DNA of 64,000 nt from Corynebacterium accolens. GTDB taxonomy: Bacteria; Actinomycetota; Actinomycetes; Mycobacteriales; Mycobacteriaceae. This document shows, piece by piece, positions 28,293 through 38,124 of the stretch (within the stretch, counting starts at the first letter, position 1; each line of letters begins with the position of its first letter). Location: assembly GCF_023520795.1 (NCBI RefSeq), contig NZ_CP046605.1, forward strand, positions 558,001 through 622,000, read 5' to 3'. The position numbers and the translations under genes are program-made. The notes under the pieces were generated by a model. That model made no database searches. It was not told where the DNA came from and was given only the letters and a program-made list of their open reading frames with translations.

Positions 28293-31200
28293 GTGGCCAA
28301 TTCCGCCCTTCCATCGTTCGACAAGATTTTGGTAGCCAACCGCGGTGAAATCGCCGTGCGTGCTTTCCGCGCTGCCTTTGAAACGGGGGCGAAGACCGTC
28401 GCCGTCTATCCTCGTGAAGATCGCAACTCCTTCCACCGCGCCTTTGCGGATGAAGCAGTGCGCATTGGTAACGAGGGACAGCCCGTCAAGGCGTACCTCG
28501 ATATCGAGGAAATCATCCGCGCTGCCAAGAAGTCTGAAGCGGACGCGATCTATCCGGGTTACGGTTTCTTGTCCGAGCGCGCCGATTTGGCCCGTGCCTG
28601 CGAGGACAATGGCATTAAATTCATTGGCCCCACCCCAGGCACGCTGGATCTCACCGGTGATAAATCCGCTGCGGTTAACGCCGCGAAGGAAGCAGGGCTG
28701 CCGACGCTGCAGGACTCGGAGCCGACCACGGACATCGATAAGCTGGTAGCAGACGCCGGTGACTTCAGCTTCCCGGTCTTTGTCAAGGCCGTCTCTGGTG
28801 GTGGCGGGCGCGGTATGCGCTACGTGGAATCGGAATCTGAGCTGCGCGAACGGGCGGCAGAGGCCTCGCGCGAGGCGGAGGCGGCCTTCGGCGATGGCAG
28901 CGTGTACCTCGAGACTGCGGTGATTAATCCGCAACACATTGAGGTGCAGGTGCTTGCGGATTCCCAGGGCAATGTCATCCACCTCTTTGAGCGCGACTGC
29001 TCCGTGCAGCGCCGCCACCAGAAGGTCGTAGAAATCGCTCCCGCGCCGTCGCTGGATCCGGAACTGCGCGAACGCATCTGCCAAGATGCCGTGAACTTCT
29101 GCGAGCACATCAACTATGAGGGCGCCGGCACGGTGGAGTTCCTCGTAGACGAGCGCGGCAACCACGTCTTCATTGAGATGAACCCCCGTGTGCAGGTGGA
29201 GCACACCGTGACTGAGGAGGTTACCGGTGTGGACATCGTCAAGGCGCAGATGAATATCGCCGCCGGCGCTTCCTTGGAAGACATCAACCTGTCTCAAGAA
29301 AATATCACCATTACCGGCTCTGCCCTGCAGTGCCGCATTACTACCGAAGATCCGAATAACGGCTTCCGCCCAGATACGGGTACGTTGACAGCGTACCGCT
29401 CGCCGGGCGGCGCTGGCGTGCGCTTGGATGGTGCGACCTCCGTGGGTGCTGAAGTCTCGCCCAACTTCGACTCCCTCTTGGTGAAGATGACCTGCCGCGG
29501 CACCACCTTCGAGCAGGCTGTTCACCGCGCCCGCCGCGCGCTAAACGAGTTCCACGTATCCGGCGTGGCCACCAATATCGGCTTCCTGCGCGCATTGCTC
29601 AATGAGTCTGACTTCGTCAATACCCGCGTCGATACCGGATTCATTACCGAACACCCAGATCTGCTCAAGGCCCCACCGGCGGTGGATGAGTCCGGCCGTA
29701 TCCTTGAATACATCGCGGATGTCACCGTGAATAAGCCCAATGGTGACCGCCCCACCGCGCTGCGCCCATTTGATAAGCTGCCGAAGTTTAATGCGGAAGA
29801 GCCGCTCCCGCGCGGTTCCCGCGATGACCTCTTGGAGCTTGGGCCGCAGAAGTACGCGGAACAGATTCGTGCCAAGGATTCCTTGATGGTTACGGATACG
29901 ACGTTCCGCGATGCCCACCAGTCCCTGCTTGCTACCCGCGTGCGCAGCACGGCCTTGGTCTCCGCGGCAGAAGCCGTGGCGCGCCTGACCCCAGATCTCT
30001 TCTCCGTGGAGGCATGGGGCGGTGCTACCTATGACGTGGCCATGCGCTTCCTCCACGAGGATCCCTGGGTGCGCCTGGATCTGCTGCGCGAGGCGATGCC
30101 GAACCAGAACATCCAGATGCTCCTGCGCGGGCGCAATACCGTGGGCTATACCCCGTACCCGGATTCGGTGTGCCGCGCCTTCGTGCAGGAAGCGGCTAAG
30201 TCCGGCGTGGATGTCTTCCGCATTTTCGATGCGCTTAACGATGTCTCCCAGATGCGCCCTGCCATCGATGCCGTGCTCGAGACGAATACCACCGTGGCCG
30301 AGGTAGCCATGGCGTATTCCGGTGATCTTTCTTCGCCGAAGGAAGACCTCTACACCTTGGATTACTACTTGAAGCTCGCCGAGCAGATTGTAGAATCCGG
30401 CGCGCACATCCTGGCCGTTAAGGACATGGCGGGCCTGCTGCGCCCAGAGGCCGCGCACACGCTGGTGACCGCGCTGCGCAAGGAATTCGATCTGCCGGTC
30501 CACGTGCACACGCACGATACTGCCGGTGGGCAGATCGCTACCTACTTCGCGGCTGCGCGCGCTGGCGCCGATATCGTCGATGGTGCCTCGGCGCCGCTGG
30601 CCGGCACCACGTCGCAGCCATCGCTCTCCGCGCTCATCGCTGCATTCTCCAACTCCAAGCGCGATACCGGAATCGACCTGCAAGCGGTCTCGGACTTGGA
30701 GCCGTACTGGGAGGCCGTGCGCCAGCTGTACGCCCCGTTTGAAAACGGCATCCCTGGCCCGACCGGCCGCGTGTACAAGCACGAGATTCCGGGTGGTCAG
30801 CTGTCGAACCTGCGCGCGCAGGCCGTCGCATTGGGCCTGGCGGATCGTTTCGAGGTCATCGAGGATAACTACGCCGCCGTCAACGAGATGCTGGGACGAC
30901 CCACCAAGGTCACCCCGTCCTCCAAGGTGGTGGGTGACTTGGCGCTCCACCTCGTGGGCACCGGCGTTTCTCCGGAAGACTTTGCGGCGAACCCGACGAA
31001 GTACGATATCCCGGATTCCGTGGATCAATTCCTCCGCGGCCAGCTGGGTACCCCTCCGGGTGGCTGGCCGGAGCTGCGCGATAAGGTCCTCGATGGGCGC
31101 GCCGAAACCGGTGCGCACATTAACGATGTCCCGGCAGAGGAGCAGCCGCACCTGGAGTCGGATAACTCGGATGAGCGCCGCGCCAGCCTGAACCGCCTGC

Positions 31201-31724
31201 TCTTCCCCAAGCAGTTCGAGGAATTCAACGAGTTCCGCCGCAAGTACGGCAACACTGAGGCCCTGACGGATACGACCTTCTTCTACGGCCTGACCGAAGG
31301 CGAAGAAAAGGTAGTGCACTTCTTCCCCGAAGACTCCACCGATCGCTCCAACCTTAAGCAGATCGTGGTGCGCCTCGATGCCGTGGGCGAGCCGGATGAG
31401 AAGGGCATGCGCAATGTCGTGCTGAACGTCAACGGCCAAATCCGCCCGATGAAGGTGCGCGATGAAAACGCCGAGTCCACAGTGGCCACGGTGGAGAAAG
31501 CGGATCCGTCCAATGACGGCCACGTAGCGGCCCCGTTCGCCGGCGTGGTCAACCCCACGGCAGAGCCAGGCGACGAGGTAAAGGTCGGCGACCAGGTCGC
31601 GGTCATCGAGGCCATGAAGATGGAAGCCTCCATTTCCGCCACCAAGGATGGCGTGGTGGACCGCGTGGCCATTGGCCAGGCCACCAAGGTGGAAGGCGGA
31701 GATCTCATTGCCGTAATCAAATAG
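28293..31724 (+). CDS. pyc: pyruvate carboxylase
   Basis: Biotin-dependent anaplerotic enzyme forming oxaloacetate from pyruvate. About 1143 residues from GTG 28293, 9 bases after GAAAGGA; an upstream ATG at 28245 would add 16 unconserved residues. Domains: biotin carboxylase (1-460; [40 protein letters not shown]), carboxyltransferase (about 540-800; DTTFRDAHQSLLATRVR, metal-binding HVHTHDTAGG) and biotin carboxyl carrier (last 75; EAMKMEAS with the biotinylated Lys). BirA in this window should charge it. Its oxaloacetate feeds PrpC, and its pyruvate can come from PrpB. Confidence 0.97.
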   Translation: MANSALPSFDKILVANRGEIAVRAFRAAFETGAKTVAVYPREDRNSFHRAFADEAVRIGNEGQPVKAYLDIEEIIRAAKKSEADAIYPGYGFLSERADLARACEDNGIKFIGPTPGTLDLTGDKSAAVNAAKEAGLPTLQDSEPTTDIDKLVADAGDFSFPVFVKAVSGGGGRGMRYVESESELRERAAEASREAEAAFGDGSVYLETAVINPQHIEVQVLADSQGNVIHLFERDCSVQRRHQKVVEIAPAPSLDPELRERICQDAVNFCEHINYEGAGTVEFLVDERGNHVFIEMNPRVQVEHTVTEEVTGVDIVKAQMNIAAGASLEDINLSQENITITGSALQCRITTEDPNNGFRPDTGTLTAYRSPGGAGVRLDGATSVGAEVSPNFDSLLVKMTCRGTTFEQAVHRARRALNEFHVSGVATNIGFLRALLNESDFVNTRVDTGFITEHPDLLKAPPAVDESGRILEYIADVTVNKPNGDRPTALRPFDKLPKFNAEEPLPRGSRDDLLELGPQKYAEQIRAKDSLMVTDTTFRDAHQSLLATRVRSTALVSAAEAVARLTPDLFSVEAWGGATYDVAMRFLHEDPWVRLDLLREAMPNQNIQMLLRGRNTVGYTPYPDSVCRAFVQEAAKSGVDVFRIFDALNDVSQMRPAIDAVLETNTTVAEVAMAYSGDLSSPKEDLYTLDYYLKLAEQIVESGAHILAVKDMAGLLRPEAAHTLVTALRKEFDLPVHVHTHDTAGGQIATYFAAARAGADIVDGASAPLAGTTSQPSLSALIAAFSNSKRDTGIDLQAVSDLEPYWEAVRQLYAPFENGIPGPTGRVYKHEIPGGQLSNLRAQAVALGLADRFEVIEDNYAAVNEMLGRPTKVTPSSKVVGDLALHLVGTGVSPEDFAANPTKYDIPDSVDQFLRGQLGTPPGGWPELRDKVLDGRAETGAHINDVPAEEQPHLESDNSDERRASLNRLLFPKQFEEFNEFRRKYGNTEALTDTTFFYGLTEGEEKVVHFFPEDSTDRSNLKQIVVRLDAVGEPDEKGMRNVVLNVNGQIRPMKVRDENAESTVATVEKADPSNDGHVAAPFAGVVNPTAEPGDEVKVGDQVAVIEAMKMEASISATKDGVVDRVAIGQATKVEGGDLIAVIK

Positions 31725-31748
31725 AGGAGCCACCTAGCACAGACGCGT

Positions 31749-31796
31749 AAATCCCCTCCCGGCTTGGATGAATATCCAGCTGGGAGGGGATTTTTA
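31749..31796. terminator. bidirectional terminator between pyc and nupC
   Basis: AAATCCCCTCCC (31749-31760) pairs with GGGAGGGGATTT (31782-31793) and is followed by TTTA on the plus strand, with AAAT-derived T residues on the other. It lies between convergent genes. Confidence 0.85.
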
Positions 31797-31819
31797 TGCT
31801 TTAAGTGCGGCGTACCCGG

Positions 31820-33040
31820 TTAGAGAACCATGGGTGCAACAATGACGCCGACGATGGCGGCATTGAGCATATTGGTCAGGAAGCCACCGAAGAGTGCGCG
31901 CGGGCCAAGCTTGGCTACCTCACCGCGGCGCTCAGGGATGAGGCCGCCGATGGAGCCAATCTGAATACCGATGGAGGACAGGTTGGCAAAGCCAGCGAGG
32001 GCGAAGGAGGAGATCAAGATGGCCTTATCGCTGAGCTCATCAACGCTTTCACCAAAGGCGGTGTAGCCAACGAACTCGTTGAGGATGGTCTTTTGGCCGA
32101 TGAAGTTACCCACCTCGAGGGCTTCGTTCCACGGCGTACCGATAAGCCAGGCCACGGGGGCGAAAATGATGCCGAAGAGGCCTTCGAGCGACCAGTTATC
32201 CTGGCCGAAGAGGGAGCCGATGCCGCCGAGGATGGAAGAGAGCATCACGATCGACGCGATGAAGGCGATGAGCAGGCAGGCAACCGAGATGGCGATCTTA
32301 CCGCCGGCCATGGCACCGCTACTGATGGCGTCGATGATGTTTTTGGATTCTGTATCGCGAACGTCTTTAACGGTAGCGTCGAGGTTCGTCTCTTCGGTCT
32401 CTGGCATGAGGCCCTTGGCGACGAGCAGCGAGCCCGGTGCATTCATGAGCGATGCGGCGAGCAAGTACTCCAAGGGCGCGCCCAAGAGCGAATAGCCGAT
32501 CAGCGTGGATCCGGCAACGGAGGCAAAGCCGCCGACCATACAGGTATAAAGCTCGGATCGGGTGAGCTTGGGCAGGTAGGGCTTAATGACCAGCGGGGCC
32601 TCGGATTGGCCGAGGAAGATGACGGTGGTGGCCCAAACCGATTCCACCTTGGAGGTACCCATGAGCCACTTGATGGCGGATCCGACGTATTCCACGAAGT
32701 ACTGGATAACCCGGAGGTAGTACAGGGCGGCGATGATGGCGCCCAAGAAGATGATGACAGGCAGCACATTGAGGGCGAAGACGAAGTCATCACCGAAGAG
32801 CCCGCCGAAGACGAATTGGGTACCCTCGTTGGTAAATTCCGTGAGCTTAGTTAGCCCATTGGCGATGCCCTTGAGGGCTTTGAATCCAGGTTCCCACGCG
32901 AGGACCAAGAAGCAGAAGACCACCTGCAGGACAAGGCCCACGCCAATGGTGCGCCACTTGATATTTTTACGCGAGCTCGACAGGACGTAAATTACTGCAA
33001 GAATGGCGATGATGCCGAGCAATCCTTGTAAGCGTTCCAT
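31820..33040 (-). CDS. nupC: NupC-type concentrative nucleoside transporter
   Basis: 406-residue CNT-family symporter importing nucleosides with H+ or Na+. Family blocks: LYYLRVIQYFVEYVGSAIKWLMGTSKVES near residue 115, FLGQSEAPLVIKPYL near residue 150 (nucleoside-binding), MVGGFASVAGSTLIGY near residue 180, and NEFVGYTAFG near residue 315. cdd lies 33 bp upstream on the same strand and deoA is divergent beyond, forming a pyrimidine nucleoside salvage group. Likely cotranscribed with cdd. Confidence 0.92.
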   Translation of the reverse strand: MERLQGLLGIIAILAVIYVLSSSRKNIKWRTIGVGLVLQVVFCFLVLAWEPGFKALKGIANGLTKLTEFTNEGTQFVFGGLFGDDFVFALNVLPVIIFLGAIIAALYYLRVIQYFVEYVGSAIKWLMGTSKVESVWATTVIFLGQSEAPLVIKPYLPKLTRSELYTCMVGGFASVAGSTLIGYSLLGAPLEYLLAASLMNAPGSLLVAKGLMPETEETNLDATVKDVRDTESKNIIDAISSGAMAGGKIAISVACLLIAFIASIVMLSSILGGIGSLFGQDNWSLEGLFGIIFAPVAWLIGTPWNEALEVGNFIGQKTILNEFVGYTAFGESVDELSDKAILISSFALAGFANLSSIGIQIGSIGGLIPERRGEVAKLGPRALFGGFLTNMLNAAIVGVIVAPMVL

Positions 33041-33073
33041 ATTTTCTGACCGTTCTGTGAAGGGACTTTTTAG

Positions 33074-33514
33074 TTAGAGTGACTCTGGGCCAAAGGAGTG
33101 GGGGAGGATCTCGGCAAAGTCGTGGCTCCGGGGCTTTCCATCGACGGAGACGATGACGCGCTCGCAGTTGAACTCCCGCAGGACCTGGCGGCAGGCACCG
33201 CAAGGGTAGCAAGGCGCGGACTTTAAGCCGACGATAGCAACCGCTTTAATCTGCGGGATGCTGGGCAAGTGGCCATCGGTGGCCGTTACGTCTGCGGTGG
33301 TGACCATGTGCGCGGCGGCATTGCGTTCGGCGCAAATGCCTAGCGGACTGGAGGCGTTTTCGACGTTGGAGCCGGTGACAATGCGGCCATCGGCAAGCAG
33401 CAAAGCCGCACCGACTGGGAAAGAGGAATAGGGCGCCCAGGCGTGGTGGGCTGCTTCTTCTGCGAGGCTGAGCAATTCGGCATCGGTAGGAGGTGAATCC
33501 GGGGTGGCGTTCAT
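33074..33514 (-). CDS. cdd: cytidine deaminase
   Basis: Deaminates cytidine and deoxycytidine to uridine nucleosides. 146 residues, homotetrameric class. Zinc motifs: GICAERNAAAH (zinc Cys and catalytic Glu) near residue 62 and CYPCGACRQVL (two zinc Cys) near residue 105. Upstream of nupC and divergent from deoA, so expression is probably controlled from the shared 200-bp interval. Together with NupC, DeoA and Upp it routes nucleosides to UMP. Confidence 0.95.
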   Translation of the reverse strand: MNATPDSPPTDAELLSLAEEAAHHAWAPYSSFPVGAALLLADGRIVTGSNVENASSPLGICAERNAAAHMVTTADVTATDGHLPSIPQIKAVAIVGLKSAPCYPCGACRQVLREFNCERVIVSVDGKPRSHDFAEILPHSFGPESL

Positions 33515-33591
33515 TGCGGTATGGACTTTCTTTCTACGGGATGAAGAGAGACTGCGTTAATTCTCCATTAGAACAAAAAGAAAAATACTCA

Positions 33592-33619
33592 TTGACATCT
33601 GTTCTATAGGGAATAATAA
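33592..33619 (+). promoter_or_regulatory. deoA: probable deoA promoter
   Basis: A consensus -35 TTGACA (33592-33597) and a -10 TAATAA (33614-33619) are separated by 16 bp, about 100 bp before deoA. The -35 is flanked by inverted TTAGAACA and TGTTCTAT half-sites (about 33567 and 33600), which could bind a regulator serving both directions. Confidence 0.55.
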
Positions 33620-33642
33620 TTGGACGTGGTGGAGTGTACAAC

Positions 33643-33656
33643 CACTATATATAGTG
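33643..33656. promoter_or_regulatory. 14-bp perfect palindrome, putative operator
   Basis: CACTATATATAGTG is a perfect palindrome 25 bp downstream of the -10 of the deoA promoter, where a repressor would block transcription. The DNA-binding protein is unknown. Confidence 0.45.
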
Positions 33657-33717
33657 CAGTAAATCACATTATGTGCTTGTATGTTTCGGTTTCCAAATCA
33701 TTACAGGAGGAGTCGTC

Positions 33718-35004
33718 ATGGCCGAGAAATTCGATGCGGTAGATGTTATTCGCACCAAGCGCGATAAGGGGGTGTTTAGCCCGGAGGAAATCGACTGGGT
33801 CATCGATGCCTATACTCGCGGGGTCGTGGGCGATGAGCAGATGGCTGCGCTCAATATGGCGATCTTCCTCAACGGCATGAACCGCGAGGAAATCTCGCAG
33901 TGGACCAAGGCGATGATTGCCTCCGGTGAGACGATGAGCTTTGAGTCCTTGTCCAAGAAGACCGCGGACAAGCACTCCACCGGTGGCGTTGGCGATAAGA
34001 TTACGCTGCCGCTCGCACCCCTCGTGGCCGCCTTTGGCGTCGCGGTCCCGCAGCTTTCTGGCCGCGGCTTGGGCCACACTGGTGGCACCCTGGACAAGCT
34101 GGAGGCCATCCCGGGCTGGCAGGCGGATATTTCCAATGAGCGATTGATGGAAATCCTGGAGGACCCAGGCTGCATCATCTGCGCGGCAGGCTCTGGCCTC
34201 GCGCCCGCGGATAAGAAGATCTATGCCCTGCGCGATATCACCTCCACCGTTGAAGCGATTCCGCTTATTGCTTCCTCCATCATGTCGAAGAAAATCGCGG
34301 AAGGTACCTCGTCTTTGGTCCTCGACGTCAAGGTGGGCTCTGGCGCCTTTATGAAGGATGAGACCTTGGCCCGCGAGCTGGCGCAGACCATGGTGGACTT
34401 GGGCAATGATGCCGGCACCGCCACCACGGCACTGCTAACGGATATGTCCACCCCGTTGGGCCGCAAGGTGGGCAACGCGCTCGAGGTTGAAGAATCCGTC
34501 GAGGTTCTAGCCGGCGGTGGGCCAAGCGATGTCGTCGAGCTGACCCTGGCACTTGCGCGCGAGATGCTGGAAGCAGCCGGCGTGCACGATGCCGACGTGG
34601 AAAAGGCGCTCAAGGATGGCCGCGCCATGGATAAGTGGAAGCAAATGATTAAGGCGCAGGGCGGCGACCCAGACGCCAAGCTTCCAGTGGCTACGCATAC
34701 CCACGATGTCATTGCTGAATCCGATGGTTACCTCACCGAGCTTGATGCCTTGTCCGTCGGCGTGAGCTCCTGGCGCCTGGGCGCTGGCCGTGCCCGGAAG
34801 GAAGACCCGGTACAGGCAACCGCGGGCATCGAATTGCACGCGGTGAAGGGGGAGAAGGTATCCAAGGGCCAGAAGCTTTTCACCCTGCACACGGAGACCC
34901 CAGAGTGCTTCGAGCGCTCCCTTGAGACCTTGCAGCAGGGCTTTAAGATTACCGACGCCCCGCTGGATAAGGAGCGCCAGATCATCCTGGACCGCATTGG
35001 TTAA
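33718..35004 (+). CDS. deoA: thymidine/pyrimidine-nucleoside phosphorylase
   Basis: Splits thymidine or uridine with phosphate to the free base and (deoxy)ribose-1-phosphate. 428 residues. The family signature SGRGLGHTGGTLDKLEAIPG is near residue 115, and KHSTGGVGDK near residue 85 binds phosphate. The C-terminal domain has GRARKEDPVQATAGIELHAVKG. ATG 33718 follows CAGGAGGAG. Divergent from cdd-nupC. Its stop overlaps by four bases the stop of a convergent membrane-protein gene. Confidence 0.94.
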   Translation: MAEKFDAVDVIRTKRDKGVFSPEEIDWVIDAYTRGVVGDEQMAALNMAIFLNGMNREEISQWTKAMIASGETMSFESLSKKTADKHSTGGVGDKITLPLAPLVAAFGVAVPQLSGRGLGHTGGTLDKLEAIPGWQADISNERLMEILEDPGCIICAAGSGLAPADKKIYALRDITSTVEAIPLIASSIMSKKIAEGTSSLVLDVKVGSGAFMKDETLARELAQTMVDLGNDAGTATTALLTDMSTPLGRKVGNALEVEESVEVLAGGGPSDVVELTLALAREMLEAAGVHDADVEKALKDGRAMDKWKQMIKAQGGDPDAKLPVATHTHDVIAESDGYLTELDALSVGVSSWRLGAGRARKEDPVQATAGIELHAVKGEKVSKGQKLFTLHTETPECFERSLETLQQGFKITDAPLDKERQIILDRIG

Positions 35005-36125
35005 ATCAGGATTAATGGAAGTGCAATCGACCCGATGATGATGAGTGCCATGACGGCGAGGAAGACCTTTGCCTGCCACGTGGCGTAGTTGAAGGACACT
35101 CCGACGCCCAGGCGCTTGTCCACCAGCACCGCTGGGTCATCGGGATTGTAGTACAGGATCCCCCACTTATAATGCTCGTCATTATCGGGGGATTCTTTGT
35201 CTTTATCCGGAAGTTTCACCCCACGCAGCTGTTGCTCGAGCTGCGATTGGGTGCGCAGTATCATTGCCACGATGGCTATGGTGCCGCTAATGGTCATCAC
35301 CACCATGGTGATAAAGGAGAGGCCAGCCAGGTCCTGATAGCTCGGTACCGGGCCAGTGATCTGTATAAACGATAGCCCGAGGGACATGAGAAGCAACAGG
35401 ACGCCCATCGCTTCGTTGGAGGCTGCAAGGTTTGCCTGATTCCGCAGCCGCGCCTTGATGGAGCGCTCCGAGCGTGGACGAACCGCGGTGCGTTGGATAA
35501 GCCAGCAGATGCCGGCGAAAAGCAACCACATTCCCAGCGCGATAAACGTGATGAAAAAGACGCTGCCGATGGACTTGTCGCTCCAGCTATCGGGCTCCAT
35601 AGAACCATCCCAGTGCACCGGCACGGGATCGGGGATGTCGGACCAATGAGCGGCGACGATGAGCGCACCGGCGACGATGGCAAGCAAGGAACCCAACATG
35701 GTCAGCCAGGGAAAAGACGGCGTTGGCACATCAATATCCTGTATGGCGTCGGCGTCCCGCTCCGCTACCTGGACGCTGACCGCGGTTTCTACCCCGTCGA
35801 ACCAGCCGCCGTCCTTCTTAGCCGCAATGATATAGCGGCGCTGGGAGAGGTAAGCCCATGTGCCGCCGATAATGACCAGTAGGGAAGACAGGGCCGCCAC
35901 CCACGAGTGGTTGACGTAGAACAGCGAGATAACCGTCGCTGCGATGCCCACAACCCACGTCCGAGTCTTAAAACCAGAAATGGCACCGACCACAACGGGA
36001 TCCGAAAGGTGGCTTTGGGGAACGCGAACGCCGAGCGGGGCGCCTGGCGCCGCAAGCGCCGGGATCGTGGTCATTATCCACGTTATGGCCAGCGTGGTCG
36101 CGGCCATGAGGACGGTAAGAATCAT
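35001..36125 (-). CDS. DUF1648/DUF5808 membrane protein
   Basis: 374 residues with about eight hydrophobic segments. Near residue 165 SDIPDPVPVHWDGSMEPDSW is the DUF1648 (SdpI-like) signature, and near residue 325 YKWGILYYNPDDPAVLVDKRLG is the DUF5808 motif. In Firmicutes such proteins accompany YtrA-type GntR regulators, and SdpI relatives act as immunity or signal proteins. Here it overlaps the upstream GntR gene by 4 bases (ATGA), so the two are one unit. Function is not known; envelope-stress or bacteriocin immunity is inference. Confidence 0.82.
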   Translation of the reverse strand: MILTVLMAATTLAITWIMTTIPALAAPGAPLGVRVPQSHLSDPVVVGAISGFKTRTWVVGIAATVISLFYVNHSWVAALSSLLVIIGGTWAYLSQRRYIIAAKKDGGWFDGVETAVSVQVAERDADAIQDIDVPTPSFPWLTMLGSLLAIVAGALIVAAHWSDIPDPVPVHWDGSMEPDSWSDKSIGSVFFITFIALGMWLLFAGICWLIQRTAVRPRSERSIKARLRNQANLAASNEAMGVLLLLMSLGLSFIQITGPVPSYQDLAGLSFITMVVMTISGTIAIVAMILRTQSQLEQQLRGVKLPDKDKESPDNDEHYKWGILYYNPDDPAVLVDKRLGVGVSFNYATWQAKVFLAVMALIIIGSIALPLILI

Positions 36126-36490
36126 GCGAGCTCCTTCAGTGTGGAATCGAGATAGCCGTGGAGCTCCTCGGCAGAAAACCCCTGGGCGCGGGCGAGGGTT
36201 GCCACGCGGCGCAGGCGTTGCCGAACCTGCTGTTCTTGCGCCGTGGTGTGTGCGCCGGGTCGGACGATCGATCCGGAGCGCCCCGCGGTTTCGACGAGGC
36301 CATCAGCAACGAGCGAGTCATAGGCGTGTTTTACGGTGGCCGGGTTGATGCCAATATCCGTGGCGACTTGGCGCACGGGATCGAGCTTGTCGCCGTCGAA
36401 GAGCTGCCCGCGGGCGATGGCCAGCACGATTTCATCGTGAATCTGCTGGAAGACCGGCGCATCCGCGTCAGGGTTGAGCGTGATGAGCAT
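36122..36490 (-). CDS. GntR-family regulator, YtrA subfamily
   Basis: 122 residues, the short YtrA type with an N-terminal winged helix (residues 8-75) and a small dimerisation tail instead of a ligand domain. Signature: PVFQQIHDEIVLAIARGQLFDGDKLDPVRQVATDIGINPATVKHAYDSLVADGLVETAGRSGSIV (shown here only to name blocks DPVRQVA, NPATVKHAYDSL and GLVET). Confidence 0.9.
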   Translation of the reverse strand: MLITLNPDADAPVFQQIHDEIVLAIARGQLFDGDKLDPVRQVATDIGINPATVKHAYDSLVADGLVETAGRSGSIVRPGAHTTAQEQQVRQRLRRVATLARAQGFSAEELHGYLDSTLKELA

Positions 36491-36575
36491 GAGCTACCTC
36501 CTTCCAATAAGTTTTGTACAACTAAGAGTAGCATAGTCTGTATTAGTGGAGGTAATACAAAGCGGAGACTGGGGA

Positions 36576-38081
36576 CTAGATATGCACCTGCGAGGTTAAG
36601 CTGAGCTGCTTGCAGAAGCCCTCATCGTGGCTGACCAGCAGGTACGCACCCTCGTAGGACTCGAGGATCTGCACGAGCCACTTTATGGTGGTGATATCCA
36701 AATTATTGGTGGGCTCATCAAGCAGGAGGAATTGCGGGCTGGGCTCGGCTAGCAACACCCGGGCAAATTCCGCGCGGAAGCGTTCGCCGCCCGATAGCTG
36801 GTCGGTGCGGCGGTGCACTTGGTCATCGCGAAATAGTAGCTGTGCCAATTGATCGCGGATGAATTGTGGGTGAGCAGTGGGGTTGGCCTCCGTGACCATT
36901 TCTAAGATTGTGCGATCTTCCGGCAAGGTGATTTTCTGCCGCAAATATCCACAGTCCAAGCTGTACTCAACGTCACCGCGGGCAACCTTATTAAGGAATG
37001 TGGTTTTCCCGCTGCCATTTGGCCCCATAAGGCGTACATGCTCAGGGCCGGTTAAGTCCACGATGCTGCTGGTGAGCACGCGGGTGCCATTAGGCAACTG
37101 CGTGCCTGGGAGATCGACGTGGACATGTTCGTCAGGGCGGATCTTATTTTGCGCAGCTTGATAGGCAGCAAATGCCTCCTGCACCGAACCCGATGCCTGA
37201 GCAGACCGCTTAGCCGCGGTATTTTGGGAGCGGTTCTTATCGTTTCCCATCGCCATCCCGGGCTTTCGGCGGTTGTGCGAGAAGGCCTTGCCGCGGCGCT
37301 GATCCCTGGAAATGCGCACTTGCATCGCCTCGCGCTCGCGCACTTGCTTGCGGTGTTCGGCTTTGGCCTCGCGAGTTTCTGCTTCAGCAGCGCGCTGTTC
37401 GGTTTCAATGGCCTCCCGGTAGGCGTGATAATTTCCGGAAAATAACCGCAAACTTCCCGCGTAGAGTTCTGCAATGTGCTCGACATGGGAGAGCAGGTCT
37501 AGGTCATGGGAGATGACAAGAATGGGCGTAGAAGAGCTGGAAATGAGCTCGGTGACCTTGGATTTTCCTGCTGCGTCCAAGTTATTGGTCGGCTCATCGA
37601 GGATGACAAAGTCCGGGTGATCAAAAAAGGCGGCGTTTAATGCGATGGTGACCGCTTCGCCTCCAGACAGCGTACCGATGGTGCGATCTAGCGGGTAGGC
37701 AACGCCTACGTTATGAAGGCAAGCATGAATCCTGTCTTCGATATCCCAGTCGTTACCAATGGTTTTCAGCAGATCCTCGGAGTAATTTCCCGCTTCAAGT
37801 GCGTGGAGCGCGGCAATCTTTTCCGCCGCGCCGAATACTTCGGCGATGGTTAAGGAATCACGCAAGCCAAGATCTTGGTCTAGGTACGTGACCTCTGGTG
37901 CCGTGAATGTACCCGAGGACGGCGCGATCTGGTGGGACAGGACCTTAGCAAGGGTTGACTTTCCGGAGCCATTATCGCCAATCATCCCCGTAACCGAGTC
38001 AGGGATCGTTCCGGAAAGCTGTGAAAAGCAGGGCGTGCCGTCTGGCCACGACAGGCTGAGTTGGGAAAAAGAAATCGGCAT
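36576..38081 (-). CDS. ABC-F family ATPase (duplicated ABC protein without membrane domain)
   Basis: 501 residues with two ABC modules: Walker A GDNGSGKSTLAK near residue 37 and GPNGSGKTTFLNK near residue 355. Signatures LSGGEAVTI and LSGGERFRAEF and Walker B DFVILDEPTNNLD and QFLLLDEPTNNLD are also present. A charged linker (residues 225-300) sits between them. ABC-F proteins act on ribosomes: housekeeping translation factors or antibiotic-resistance proteins. The short form with a divergent linker and the long upstream region favour the resistance-type branch, but this is not certain. Divided from the GntR gene by 85 bp on the same strand. Confidence 0.9.
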   Translation of the reverse strand: MPISFSQLSLSWPDGTPCFSQLSGTIPDSVTGMIGDNGSGKSTLAKVLSHQIAPSSGTFTAPEVTYLDQDLGLRDSLTIAEVFGAAEKIAALHALEAGNYSEDLLKTIGNDWDIEDRIHACLHNVGVAYPLDRTIGTLSGGEAVTIALNAAFFDHPDFVILDEPTNNLDAAGKSKVTELISSSSTPILVISHDLDLLSHVEHIAELYAGSLRLFSGNYHAYREAIETEQRAAEAETREAKAEHRKQVREREAMQVRISRDQRRGKAFSHNRRKPGMAMGNDKNRSQNTAAKRSAQASGSVQEAFAAYQAAQNKIRPDEHVHVDLPGTQLPNGTRVLTSSIVDLTGPEHVRLMGPNGSGKTTFLNKVARGDVEYSLDCGYLRQKITLPEDRTILEMVTEANPTAHPQFIRDQLAQLLFRDDQVHRRTDQLSGGERFRAEFARVLLAEPSPQFLLLDEPTNNLDITTIKWLVQILESYEGAYLLVSHDEGFCKQLSLTSQVHI

Positions 38082-38124
38082 GAAGAATCCACCTTTAAAG
38101 AACGAGTGTGCAAGGGACGTCGTA

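Noticed and set aside
29541-31733. 730-codon minus-strand open frame opposite pyc
   Set aside because: High-G+C coding bias of pyc leaves the opposite strand open; the translation has no domain and pyc is certain.
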